Positions 1 through 11,900 of a stretch of DNA of 64,000 nt are shown one piece after another. The stretch is from Eudorina sp. 2006-703-Eu-15. Its lineage: Eukaryota; Chlorophyta; Chlorophyceae; Chlamydomonadales; Volvocaceae. The stretch is from the NCBI GenBank assembly GCA_003117195.1, contig BDSI01000020.1, positions 727,146-791,145 on the forward strand. Reading direction: 5' to 3'. Position 1 is the stretch's first letter. Each line of letters opens with the position of its first letter. A model generated the notes under the pieces. That model did not search any database. It was not told the origin of the DNA and saw nothing but the letters and a program-made list of their open reading frames with translations. Made by a program: the position numbers and the translations under genes.

Positions 1-73
1 GCTAATGCAAATAACAAAGACCAAGGAACGCTCCTGAGAACGCGCCCCATCTTTGCCTACCTCATCGTTACAG

Positions 74-1746
74 GGGGCGATTCCGCCTGGGTCAGCCACC
101 TCAACTCCGGCACCGCCTCCTACCAGGCCCCCAAGAGCAAAACTAACAACCTGGTCAAGGTGCCCAAAGTGGGCGCCGGCGGGCCGGGCCGGGGGCCTGC
201 CCTGGCACCGCCTCTACCCGGCAGGTAGGAGGTCACGGGCGTCGTTCCAGGGCGACGGGCTGATCCGCGCCTGGGGCGCTGCTGCCTGTGCTGGACCGGG
301 GGCGACGGTGCCCCAAGGGCCATCTTTTGTCTTTTTCGGCCTTGCCGTAGATTTTCCGCCTTCCTTTCCCCCAATTACTGCCAAGTCAAGTCAAGCACAG
401 CGCTGGGCCTCGACGTGCGGGGCTACTCGCTGCCTGCTTGTAATTTTGTGTGGATGTATGTACCGGCGCTATCCGGGTCGTCTGCTGTGTCGGTGCCGAT
501 AATCGCCCCGCGGCTCGGGGCCCGTTTCTTTCTCCGCGCATGCAGGTTCAGCGGTAAGAAGATGCAGCAGGAGATCCTACGGGACACGCCGCCCGAGCGG
601 GAGCTGTTCCAGGGCGGCGCACCGGCACCCGACCGGGAGGCGGAGAAGGACCGGCTGTCCAAAGTGGTGGGTGGCTGGGTGCGCGCCTACCTGGGCCTGA
701 GCCTGGCGTAGGTCTAGGCCTAGGCCTGGGCTGCTGCTGCCTGCCCGCGCAAGAGGGTGGTCAGGGTGTGGCTGCACCAGTGCGCAGTTTCGGGAAAATT
801 GCGGGAGGAGGGGGATTCAGATGCGGGATGAGCGATGCAATAGGGCTAGGGTGGTACGGGACGGGCCCGACTGCCAATCCATCTTGCAACGGGACTGACA
901 GTCGTTGCCAACAGCATTGCATTGTCCCTGAGAGGCAGCTCGCCGCAGTCAGCAGAGGGAAATGACCGTCTCATTCATGATGACGTAACGGTGCGCGCAC
1001 ATGCCTTTGATGTCTTCCCGTGTCCATGACCGCACTCTTCCCCTCACCACCAGATGGAGCTGGGCGCCAAGGGGGTGAGGGAGATGGAGGCCAAGATGGA
1101 GGCCATGAAGCGGGAGGCCAAGGAGCGGGCGGAGCGGGCTAAGCGGGTGGATGTGCGCGAGGAAATGATCGACCAGGTCAGGCGGGCGCGGATGGAGGCG
1201 GCACCAGCCGCTGCGCTCCCGTTGTTCGTGTATAGTGTTCCTTTCTCTTCCCTAGTATCCCGACTCGGGCCTGTTGCCCCAACGGCAGATCAACAGGCGG
1301 CGGTGGCTACGGCACCGGGTCCCCGGTATTTCTCTCAGCATTCTGTCTGCCCTGCCGTCGTCCCCTGCGGCCGTGTTCCGGGTTGCGGGGCAGGCACCTG
1401 GAGCCAGGATGCAGAGCGGCATGGCTTGGCCATGCGCCGGAGTTCCACGGGTTATGGGGACGTGTACTGCAGGCCTGACCACTAAACCCAATTTCGGATA
1501 CGGGAGACCAACCCCTCCGCGCCGCCCCTGCCGCGACCCCGTGCCGTGCCATGCCTCCTCCAACCCTCCCTCCTGTCCCCCCCTTTCCCCCAGATCGTGG
1601 ACGAGGTACGGGATCGATTAACCTTCCTGGAGTCGATGCGCGCCGCGGGCCGGGCCGCGCAGTACGAGGCGCAGATCCGCGGGGAGGTGGCGGTGCGGCT
1701 CAAGGAGCTGGAGAAGCTGGGGGTGCCCGTCAAGCAGCAGGCGTGA
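74..1746 (+). CDS. UPF0193 / EVG1 (C22orf23-like) protein, 3' part
   Basis: Partial gene; the 5' end lies left of the window. Exons at about 74-224, 546-663, 1054-1176 and 1594-1746 (stop TGA 1744-1746) join without breaking frame: exon one ends with two bases completed by base 546, and the later junctions are in phase 0. The protein reads ...GDSAWVSHLNSGTASYQAPK, then FSGKKMQQEILRDTPPEREL, a charged helical stretch (MELGAKGVREMEAKMEAMKR), and the C-terminus IVDEVRDRLTFLESMRAAGR...LKELEKLGV. The Glu-Lys-rich middle and the 'E-hydrophobic-xERxxFLxxMxxxGxxxxY' C-terminus fit human C22orf23/EVG1 (UPF0193). The biochemical role is unknown. A ciliary role is inferred from the family's distribution in ciliated eukaryotes and fits a flagellate alga. 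It is strongly helical and has no signal peptide in the visible part. Confidence 0.78.
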
Positions 1747-2270
1747 GGACGGAGCGAGCCATCCACCTGGCGGGTTGGGTAGCTAGATAGGGGGCGATCG
1801 ACCTGGGTGCCCTGCTGGCATACGTGGCACCGGTGCCGTGGACGGAGCATGGCACTGCGCGGTGGAGCCGCCTGGCGGGTTTGTTGGGTGCGACCCGGGT
1901 GCCCTGCGGTCATACACGTGGCACTGGAGCCGCCCGCCGGGCGTGGGTCTGGTGACGGGCGGCAAGAGGAAGCAAGCGGGTCGGGCGGCGTACGGCGGCG
2001 TAAGGCAGCGTAAGCAGCACGCGGCTTGGCACCACGTACATCGTGTTTCATGTGTGTACAAGTTTCGAGGCAAGCCGAATGACACTGCCTGCCTGAGATA
2101 GACTTCTCTCCATCCCTCCACTCTCTGTCCGTCGCTCCTCACTTCTTGAGGATAGTCTTGAGGATAGATAGACGGAAGGACATTGTCACCAGATGCCAGG
2201 TCGCTTGTTGCACTGGCAGGCGGCCATGGTATGTGCGGTTTCTTGACGCTGGTCTTTGTTATTGATGATG
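1747..2270 (+). other. 3' flank of the EVG1-like gene
   Basis: Presumed 3' UTR and spacer. No open frame shows coding bias, and I found no TGTAA motif, the usual algal poly(A) signal. There are imperfect internal repeats such as 'gtgccctg...atac(a/g)tggca' near 1808-1830 and 1900-1925. Confidence 0.4.
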
Positions 2271-2300
2271 TTACAGTGGACCCCGCGGGTCATCGGTAAC
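2271..2300 (+). repeat. Dispersed repeat end motif, copy 1
   Basis: A 30-base segment beginning TTACAGTGGACCCCGCGGGT and ending CATCGGTAAC. Near-identical segments occur at 4738-4767 (inverted), 4801-4830, 21178-21207 and, more diverged, 41001-41030. Related longer forms lie at 46110-46197 and 55963-56050. The recurrence in unrelated positions suggests the end of a small transposable element. It has a near-palindromic core (GGACCCCGCGGGTC). Confidence 0.6.
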
Positions 2301-3768
2301 AGCTATAGCTGGTCTTTGCTATGCATGTAGCTCTATCTCTAGGGGACATGCATGTGCGTCCGGGCGCCTGCTGCCGCACATGCGCACTGACGGCCTGCAT
2401 ATGCCTTGTGAATCGTGACGGCAAGGAGTGCCGCTGAGAAGAGCGAGTCGCGGCCGCCAGCGAGCGGAGCTTTGACAGCAGATGAGGTGCAGACGTACAA
2501 TACCTAGGGGTGTGATGAGGGTTGCGGTCACTAGTGTGTGGTGCGGATGTGCGTGCACCGGCCCGCCGTAAGTACGTACGTACGTGTATGTCCACCCTAC
2601 CTGTGCGTGCTCAATGCATCCTGTCGCGTACGTCCGTGCGCCTCGCTCATAGCAAGTTCCTTCCTCCCGTCCTTGCGTGGAGAGGGAGCCCGCACTGAGC
2701 ACCGGGCGGGGGTGCCGTATGTGCTGCTGGCCATACTGTACATCGCTTGACGCGCCAGCTCGCCCTCCGGATGAGAGCGGCGGTCGGTGTATGTTCCGTC
2801 GGACTTCGTTGGAGGCACGCTCATCATTATGATCATGTGCCGATGAGGCCGTGGTAACACCGTCGCAGATGCATGGATGGCGGGGTTCGTTGAGGCCACG
2901 AAGTTCGGCGGCGGCCGGGGCGTGGCCTAAACTGCGTGCCACGTATGTATAGCGGTGAATGAGGTGCAACAGCGGCGTGCGTGCGAACGTGGCATTCGCA
3001 TGATCACGCAGGCGTATGGTAAGAGGTTGGCGCTTGGCGGCATATGACACTAAGCGGCGGTTGGTGCGGTACCCCAGCCAGCATCTATCTGGCGCAAATC
3101 TCAGGCATTCCCGTGAACAGGCCCTTTAATCACAGACGGTCATCTTCCCATTCTAAACCCGTAAGAAACTTTAAAGTTAGTTCACTGATGAGATAAAGAT
3201 TATTGTGAGGATTTTGCGGAGAAACGGTCGTGGCGGACTGGAATACCGTTCGTAGCCTACCGGATAAAAACTTCGCACCCGAACGCGTACGACGAACCTA
3301 TGTATACAAAGAAAGCACAATCACATTATTCCAGCCTATATACAGACATAAATCAGGTATTATACGTGCAGTTTTTATGCTCACGTCCACGTTCGCTTCA
3401 TTATCGTCGGCACTCGGAAAGCCGATGCTAGGATTCATCAACAGGCTTCTCGTTGATCATGGGCTAACTAATGCGCATTCGCCCGTTGAGCCCTTAGGCG
3501 GACGACGATGTCCCTGCCGGCGTCAGCTGGTCCACTGCCAGCCCTTGCCAGCTCGTCTGCCTGTGCGTAGATAACAATGGGCCAAATTTGTTGTGAGAAG
3601 TTCAATCACAGTATAGTGGCCCAGTTGCGCCAAAGGTCGTCACACATACCGGCCTGGTCAGGCCTGGTAGTTATTGGGAGAAGCTCATCGTATACTACAA
3701 TAGGTAACGTCGGAATAACAATTCTACTTATCGCGCAGTACGCCCAGAGTGTCGACAGCCATATTTAG
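2301..3768. other. Intergenic, no gene recognised
   Basis: Open frames exist on both strands (the longest is minus 2319-3050), but none has the codon bias, splice structure or domain content of the confirmed genes here. GC falls from about 3100 onward. Nothing further is supported. Confidence 0.4.
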
Positions 3769-3890
3769 TCGCCACAGCTGTAGCTTCCCCTACTGTAATT
3801 GCGCTCCCTCGTGCAATCCCAAACTTCAACCCACCATATTGGCGCGGTTCAGGACCGCCACCATATAGCTCCGCGCGCATCGCCAGAATG
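3769..3890 (-). pseudogene. Decayed copy 1 of a gene 3' end
   Basis: Read on the minus strand, this segment matches the copy at 4351-4480 through the end of a coding region and its following untranslated bases. The predicted ending is ...LAMR, a two-base insertion (cgcgcgg instead of cgg), then SYMVAVLNRANMVG and a stop. The insertion breaks the frame, so this copy is dead. The parent gene is not in the window and I do not recognise the family. Confidence 0.5.
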
Positions 3891-4418
3891 TAATGTAACC
3901 GTTACAAGGTGGACCCGTATCCCGACCGGGTGTTCCAACGGGCCCAGATAGCTCGTAGGTGCCTCGTCTCACCAACCCCTACCAAGGACTGCGCACCCAT
4001 CCTCCATCACCCGCGGGGGGGGTCACGCAGCCATACCGGCCACTACACCAGGTTACCAGCGCGCCTGGATGGCCTCTCCTGGAAACCGCGCCAGACCCGC
4101 CTATTCACACGGCGGTGAGGGGACGGGGATTCGAACCGCCGCTCTGGTATGCTGTGAATGTGTGCGCAGCCGAAGGTTCTTCGCAAGTTTTCCTCTGCAA
4201 GCAAGGATGCGCTGCAACAGCTCCTATACCGTACATGGAGGCCACGGTTACCGCGAAAGAGCAAGCAAATCAGGGCCTCCGGGAGCAGCATGCGCAGGAC
4301 ATGGAGCTCCATTGCAACGACAATTGGCAACAATTGTCGTCAGCCATGTTTAGTCGCTACAGCTGTAGCTTCCGCTGCTGTAATTGTGCGCCCTCAGCAA
4401 TCCCAAACGGCAATCTCT

Positions 4419-4612
4419 TCAACCCACCAGCTTGGCGCGGTTCAGGACAGCCACCATATAGCTCCGCATCGCCAGCTTGTTGTCATTGGTGTACGTCATG
4501 ATCATCTCAGTGAGCTGTCGTACGGCCGCCTACAGATTGCCCTCGTTCTCGTAGACGAGGGGCAAACCGCACTCCGCCAACCCCGGAATGAAAGCAGGTG
4601 GCTCGCCCGGCT
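4419..4612 (-). pseudogene. Decayed copy 2 of a gene 3' end
   Basis: The minus-strand translation gives EPPAFIPGLAECGLPLVYEN, EGNL, an in-frame TAG, then AAVRQLTEMIMTYTNDNK, LAMRSYMVAVLNRAKLVG and TGA at 4421-4419. The smooth amphipathic helix and matching stop in copy 1 argue that this was a real C-terminus. The internal TAG (probably from a Gln CAG codon) makes it a pseudogene. The shared 3' flank extends to about 4348. A third scrap of the same sequence (gccagcttgttgtcattcag) lies at about 4661-4680. The source protein family is not recognised. Confidence 0.5.
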
Positions 4613-4737
4613 GCGCACGGGGTTGGTTCCCCAGAAATGGATCAAGCCAAGCACGGGGAAGCCAGCTTGTTGTCATTCAGCCAGAACATACACTCCTTTA
4701 TCAAAATTAAGGTAGCTTCGGCCGTCGCCGTTGGCTG

Positions 4738-4830
4738 TCACCGATGACCCGCGGGGTCCGCTGTAACATCCCTAATTAAAAAAACATCCCTAAGAATAAG
4801 TTGCAGTGGGCCCCGCGGGTCATCGGTGAC
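4738..4830. repeat. Inverted pair of the dispersed repeat end
   Basis: Two copies of the 30-base end motif face each other: 4738-4767 in reverse orientation and 4801-4830 in forward orientation. They are separated by about 33 AT-rich bases containing two ACATCCCTAA-like words. Together they could fold into a long hairpin. This looks like a minimal inverted-repeat element (MITE-like) or the collapsed ends of a larger one. Confidence 0.6.
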
Positions 4831-5565
4831 AACCGCACGTGGCGCACCGGACAGGGTCCACAAGTGCACCAAAGCACACCCCGCACCCACTCTACCAGGG
4901 AACCACCCCGTTCCTGAGAACCAACCACACGCAGCCAGGGATAAAGCCCGCTCAGGGGAAGTTCGGCACCAGGGCGGCCCTATTAGCGAACCACGCACCA
5001 CCCCAGTCAAGGCGGGCACACGTCTCCGGCGGTGGCCCGTAGTCTTGTAAAGCAACGGGGGCTCGTGAGTCACCATCAGGGGCATGCCCGTGCCGCCCCA
5101 TCGGGTCGAGCGACAAACCTCCCTACCCTATCAAGAGCACAGTCGCCCCGTCCGCCCGCGACCCCACCAGCCACCACTCAGCGCCCACTGGGCTCCGGCT
5201 AAGTACCCTGGCCTGACGGCACAGGGCCATGTCACACAAGACGGTCGTCCTGCACCTTCAAGATGGAGTGCGTGGCCACAGTCGGTGTTCCCACGCAGCT
5301 CTGCGACCAAAATGACCACAGTGGATACCCAACAAAGTCCAGCAACTCTCTGTGTTTCAGGGCGTTTTATGCGTTTTTCGCATCACGTGAGGAGATAGCG
5401 TCGGCAATTTATCTTACGTTTCTCATGGTGTGGATTCGAAATCCAAAAAGCATGCTCTGTTCGCAAATCATGCAGTTCACATGGCGAAAGCTTCTGATTC
5501 TGCTTCGTTTCAGTCGTTCTACTATTAGCGTAGCGTACGTCAGTATCTGAGTTAGCTCACCAGTT
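4831..5565. other. Intergenic, no gene recognised
   Basis: No credible exon seen on either strand. GC drops after about 5340. There is nothing that clearly marks a promoter. Confidence 0.35.
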
Positions 5566-5880
5566 ATGTCGTCTCGCGACCCTTCCGCCTGTCATCCGGA
5601 AGATTGGTTGCCGCTAAAGCCCGGTATCAAAGGCCAGAAAGCCGTAAGGCTGCTGTTGGGGCCTTCTGAAAAATTAGAATTCAGAAACTTGAAGGCTGCC
5701 CGTAAGGACGGGGTCGCATTGTTGACTGAGAGAAAACGAGGACTAGGCAAAGCCCAGGCAAGAACCAACGTGTTCTTACGACGCACCCATCGAGGTTTTC
5801 AACTTTTCCTTCGGTTTGTATCATGTGCAGCGCGTCCCAGTTCAGCAATCCGCCACACCAGCCAAGGGACTCTTAGGTAA
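5566..5880 (+). other. Unassigned short ORF, 104 codons
   Basis: An ATG-initiated frame beginning MSSRDPSACHPEDWLPLKPG and continuing with a basic stretch (GQKAVRLLLGPSEKLEFRNL, KAARKDGVALLTERKRGLGK). The first about 65 residues look protein-like, while the rest is less so. A donor is possible only as GC-AG (CAG|gcaaga at about 5760). It lies just upstream of the starch synthase start but does not read like a transit peptide and is not needed for that model. It could be a first exon of another gene, a fragment of a mobile-element ORF, or chance. Confidence 0.25.
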
Positions 5881-5942
5881 ATAATTGCGAGCTCTCAAAT
5901 GAGTTTACGATATCATCAGTAAAAGAATTTCTGCCAAACTTC

Positions 5943-8900
5943 ATGTTTATTAACGCAGGGACAACGGAGGCTGTCAAGGCGAAGCAAGCCCACAGTTTCC
6001 GTCGCACTCCTGCACGGAGGGTAAGTCTCCCGCTGCAGATAAGCATTATTTATATAGACGTCTTAACCGCGATCGGTGCAGGTTGTCGCAATTCGATCGG
6101 ACAAACCCACGTTGCCAACTGCGCACTGTTTGGACACGACCGGAAAGACTGGCAACCAGGGCCGACACCCTGATACCCTGGGATACAGCGGCTTGGCGAC
6201 GGGTAAGAGTAAGAAGGACGCTGTCCTCAGCACTTGTTCACTGTCGGCGTGGGGTTCGTGCTGTTCCGTGCTTCTTCTAGCCTTTTCCAGCAGCGGTGAG
6301 CAGCGGCATGCAGCGGTGATGCAACGCATCTGAGCTGTGTCCATGTCTAACTGCACAAACCCACCTGCGCTCGCCGTTGCACGCTGCCAGGTATCCTAAA
6401 GCCAAAGAACAAGTACCGCGAGCTCTTCGGCACCCAGCTGTTCGGCAACAGGTGTGAACTGGCTGCCTTGGACCGATCCAAGCGCGTCATAGATAATTAT
6501 GCCATCACGTTTGCCCGCAAGCGATGGAGATTAGTAATGGGCCCTCGAATGCGTGGCCATGTGTCACCCGTGCAAACTCTTACAAGAATTGTTTACTTGC
6601 AGCAAGCTGGTGGCTCGACGGCTGGATCTCAGCGAGTCGCCAAAGCCGTCACCGCGACCGCTGGATCTCAGCGAGTCGCCAAAGCCGTCACCGCGACCAC
6701 GACTAGCCTTGCCCGAGTCTGCCGCGTCGGCACGAACGTCCTGCAACGGAGGTCCTGATGGCGCTGTGGGGTATGCCGGCCCTTCGAGCTGCGACACTGC
6801 AAGCCCCGGCCCGGCGGCATGTGACGCATCATTCAAAAGCTTTGACAGTCCGGCGGTGCCTGCGGCGACATCGAACACTCCCGCGTTCACACGCACACCG
6901 GCGCAGCTCGCCCAACCTGCATCGCGTGGTAGCGTCAGAACATTCAGGTAATTAGCACCTAGCGTCTATAGAAAAATACCCCTCGTGCACGTCTCATGCT
7001 TGTGAAAGTCATTCGGGGCCAGTCACCGGCACGAAAACGCATGCTTGGTGTGTTGCTTGTCACGTAGCAGTCTAGTAGGACCCATCTGGACCCGCCGGGT
7101 GTAATGCTGCCCATGACTATGGACATCCTGACTTTCCCGGCACTCGGCTGTTACAATCTCCACAGCCAAGTCCGAGCAACCAGGAAACAGAAAGATGGGC
7201 TCGGCAGCGCCACGGTAAGTCGCACACGTTGCGCGTTCTTTGGCAGGCTTAGGACGGCTTGCGCTTGCCCTGTCGGCCTTGTCTGTGATGGTCTCAAGCG
7301 GATGCATTGCATCCTGGTTTGTGACTCAAAATTCACATCCGTACCAGCTGTCATGTTCTTTGCACAGCTTGCAGGGAGCCGACTAGGGCCGACTGCGCTG
7401 CCAGTGTCCGTCGACGGACGACTCTCGAGGGTGCCTGCAGCAATGCCTTCGCCGCCCCATAACCCCGCAAATTTTCTTAGCTTTCTTTCGTGCCTCTCTC
7501 TCAATATAGGATTTGTGCACGCGCTGCAGGTCGTCACCCCCGTTCGGCGCTCGGCACGGCACGATCACATGACCACACCAAAGACTATGTGGACGCTTCT
7601 GGAGGTAAAGCTCGCACAGGCTTGCACACTCGCTGTCAAGGAGCACCCCTGCTTCATGGAACACTGTAGAATGTGTTGCCCAAGAGCCTTTGACCAGCTT
7701 CAACGATGTGCGAAATGCGTAACATCATTTTAATCTTTGATGCAGGCATCAAGTTTTTCATATGCGCCAAATGTCTATTTGCCGTAAAGCTGTACGGCTT
7801 ATTGGACGGTGGCCCAAGTGACGCCTCAAGATCGCCAGCTCTGGAGGCGTACACGCGACACTGATAATCGTAAATTGCTGTCAGTCTGAGCTCAGTGCCG
7901 AGCGGCCTCAATTAGGGCTTGATTGTCTCTTTTCCCCTGGGTGCAACACCCGACACAAAGATTTGTAAGTGTGCTGCGTTTCCCGCGGGTACACGTTAAT
8001 CTCTCTGAACTCTGGTAGAAGTAAACATCTTTTGGTTGGTGAGGCAAATATGCTGCTCAGCGGCAGGACCGTCAATCCGGCGAAGCTGCGCTTTCGTGAT
8101 GCGCTGGGAGTTGTAACGAAGCCATGCAGAGTGAGTTATCTGATGAGCAACAAATGCCTGTGACTGGGACTACGGAAAGATAACCCTTGGCGATAGGGCT
8201 GGATACGCCCGTCCGGAACAAAAGCCATTTGGGGCAGACTACGTGCAATCGGTTGCGAATTAATGTTGAAAATGAGATCTTTGATGTTTTAGGCGACGTT
8301 GTCTTGTTCTTTCCTCTGCGATGATGTGCCGAAAGTTCGAGCGCAACGTCCCTGCACTGGCAGGCCATCCGCGAACGGCGTTTGGTTGCAAAGGTCCACG
8401 CAGCAGTTACTGCCGCTCCTCCTTACGTGGCGGATGTTCCTGGTATTGAGACAACCCATGATGCGAACGTCCATGGCACAAGCGGTGCTGTACAAGTGGA
8501 AGTGCCTGGGCTGAAAAGAGCGACGGAGCTGCGTAACATGATTTTTGTCACGTCCGAGGTGAGAAGGAGGCAGCGCGCAGGGTGCAAGGTTGGACTGGAC
8601 CAGCGTGCCGCAGTTTTGTGTTTTCATAGCCAAAATGCGCTGGGGTATTTTGAATATAGCCTTTGCGTAACCTGTGATACATGGCATCTGAGCGTGAGTA
8701 TGACCTTGATGTCGTAATCCAGGGCGCCAACGACCGAGGGGAGGCCCTCCCAGCAATGGCGCCTGCTACCCAAAATCGCAGACCATGGACAATACACACT
8801 TACTGATTTCGCCCCGGGTGCTAGGGGAAGCGAGCTGTGCGACACCTTCCCGGACATTGGCCAACGGTGCCGTATCCAATGAACTGCCCCGGATGAACTC

Positions 8901-11900
8901 CCTTGCTTCGCGTGCATGGCCGCTTGCAGGTTGCCCCCTGGTCAAAGACGGGTGGTCTGGCGGACGTGCTGGGCTCGCTGCCGTTTGCCCTGGCTGAGCG
9001 TGGCCACCGTGTCATGGTCGTGGCGCCCAGGTGGGAGGGGACTGACAGCCTTGTTGCAGGGAAGGGCAGGTCGCACCCCTGTGGCCAGGGGCGTGCAGGG
9101 GGCGTACGCAGGGCTCAACAATTTACCCTTGCGCTGGCAGCATCCCTCCGTCAGACGTAGCAAAGGCGCTGCACGTCACGAGTTACGGTCAGCACCGACA
9201 GGCTGGACATGACGGCCGAGGCATGCACCGGATGCTCCAGCGGTGTCCGAACTCCCAGACGTGTGTGTGTGTGTGTGTTAGCAAGGAGAAAAGCTGAGCC
9301 GCGAACCCGTGTGTGTGTGTGTGTGTGTGTGACAGGGCGCGAGGACCACTCAGGCGCCCTCTCTCGTATAATTAGTGGCCATCGGCCAGCTAGCGGGTCG
9401 CTGTTTGGTCACCTTAAAAAGGCATGTAGGTGCGGGACCAGCACACGGACCATCACATCTTTACGTGATCGTTGGACAACTCTTAGAGCGGGGCACGCTC
9501 TGGCTGCTTAGCCGCGCGCCACATGCAGTGCGACCCGTAGTGCACTGGGCAGCCATTTCGAAGACCCTGGCGACCTTGGCGATGATATTGCATTCGTGTC
9601 ATTGTGACGCCGTTTCTGCGATCACGGAACAGCAAGCGCAAGCTATCCGGCACCAAATTACAACAGTTCATATATTAGGTGGTGGGCTCCGACCCCGGCG
9701 GCTCCTCTCGACCGCCTTAGCCCTGCTGTGACTGCTGACCGGTGGGTGCGCGTACCCGTTGGCACGTGTATGAACCTTCCTTGGACTGGGTCTCTGCAGG
9801 TACGAGCCGTACGAAGGGGCCGTGAACACGGGAGTGCGCGTCACGCTGATGGGCCATGCGGAGGTGAGGTCGCCTGGGGTCTTCGGAGATGCCCTGCTCG
9901 AGTAAAATGTGTAACACGTGTTTTTAATACACGGTGAGAGCGGCGGTCGAGCCTTGGTCTCACTAGCGGGCGAAGAGCGTCTCCTGACTCCGGGGCGGCT
10001 GTGCGGACGCTGCGTGTATCATCTTGCGTGACCTTGTGGGTCTGTGCGCCGGGCCAGTGCCTAGCCGCGCAAGTATCCTTTTGGCCACACCGGCCAATGT
10101 GGGTTTGACGACCCCACCTCGCACCCCCGTTCGGGTGGGAGATACACGCACTCGCATCGCAGCGAAGCGCTTTCTTCTTCGTCAGCTGCATGTCTTGAAG
10201 ACAGGAACGCGACCCATCCACGATCTATTTAGGTCGAAAGCTAGGTGCCGTTGCCTTACTCTTTACCAAATTAGTCGACCTTGGGAGCTAGGGCTTCTTG
10301 GCATATTAGCAGCGGTCCGGCACTTTTACCACCTCTGTGGTCGCTTCGGTGCTGTTGATTCCAGTGCAAGGTCTTGGTCCACAAAATGAACGGCGTCAAC
10401 TCGTTAGGATCCTGTTATAGTCCACTCTCCACGTGATCTTTGCTCCGGCTGTTAGCGCAGTCATCGTTGCCTACCCATGTTCTGGTTTCCCGATTTATAA
10501 GCGTGCCTAAGCATGGGATCCCCCGCCCTGGACGGCACTTACTTGCTTATCAGACGCGCTTGCTTCCGTGTGCATGCTGTGCCAACCTTTTTGCAACACC
10601 GCGCTGTGCCATGCGCATCGCAGATCACCTATTACCACCAGCAAATTAAGGGAGTGGACTTCGTGTTTGTTGACCACCCCTCGTACCCGCGGCCGGGAGG
10701 ACTGTACGCCGATGCGCACGGAGTGTACGGCGATAACCAGGTGCGCCGCATCACGGTTCATTTGGAGTGGTGGCGCTTATGGATTGACGGCGCACAGGGG
10801 GTGGGAATATGGACGGGGTTAATGTTGTCGGCGTCAGCTTGCATGCCACGAGTTCCACACCCCACGAGGAGCGGCGCCGCGGAGCATCGATGACACACTG
10901 GGCGAGCTCATGGCCTGAGCATCCAAGCATCCACGCATGTGGCTGTGTGAGCTCGAGCGGCAGCTGCACCGCCGGGACTGAATATGGGGCGGCAAGGTCT
11001 TATCTCCACCTTGTGACCTGCTCCCCTCCCCATGGTCCCTCTGTCCCCCCCCCGCAGTTCCGCTTCACTCTGCTGTGCCTGGCCGCCACGGAGGCGCCTT
11101 TCTTCCTGGACCTGCCGCTGCCGCCGCAGCAGCTCGACCCGCCGCGCCCGGCGTCGGCCGCCGTCACGCCGGATGAGGACGGCAACGGCCACACGGCTGA
11201 AGACATTCCCCGTTCCAAGTACGGCCAGGACGTGGTCTTCGTCGCGAACGACTGGCACGCCTCCCTGGTGCCTGTCTACTTGGCCGCCAAGTACCGGCCG
11301 CACGGCGTCTACCGAAACGCCCGCTGCATTCTGGCGATCCACAACCTGCGGCACCAGGTGGGCTCGGCGGGGAAACGGAGTCCCGGGATGAATCGAAAAT
11401 AAAGCAGGACGCCTTGCTCGGTGGTGCATTGCACACCGGGGACTTCAGAGGCTTTTGGTTTGCCGACCGTGCGGGGTTGGTACCATTCTGTAACTTCAGC
11501 CACGGGGTCATTTCTTCAGCTCCTGGAGTCCTAACGGAGCAATTTATGACGCACGCGGGCCGCTCGCCCGAGGCGTCCTAGGATTGGCACGGCGCTCTGC
11601 GCTATCGAAGCTGCGCGCCCCGCGCCACGAGTAGTGACGGTGCGTTGCTGGGCCTTTCGCAACCCCCCGCCCGTGCTCCCTGGCTTCTCTTGTCTCGCGT
11701 GGCGCTGCAGGGTGTTTTCCCGCCGGGCACCTTCGCCTCCCTGGACCTGCCGCCCCACTGGTACGGCTGCCTGGAGTGGCAGTACCCGCCGCACCAGCGC
11801 CAGGGCAGCTGGGCGGAGGAGGGCCGCTCCGTGAACCACCTCAAGGTACGGACCGGCAGCAGCCTGCCCTCCACTTCCCATGGCCGGCAGAGGAGCGGGG

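Noticed and set aside
53..502. 149-codon frame at the left edge
   Set aside because: Wrong frame over the EVG1 exon; the frame starting at 76 joins in phase with the next exon and matches the family.
2319..3050. 243-codon minus-strand frame
   Set aside because: His/Arg/Thr-rich composition, no codon bias, no domain and no splice context; probably chance.
4110..4200. Minus-strand GGTTCGAATCCCC resembling a tRNA T-arm
   Set aside because: The bases around the loop do not form a five-pair T stem, and no A box, anticodon arm or acceptor stem is present at the right spacing.
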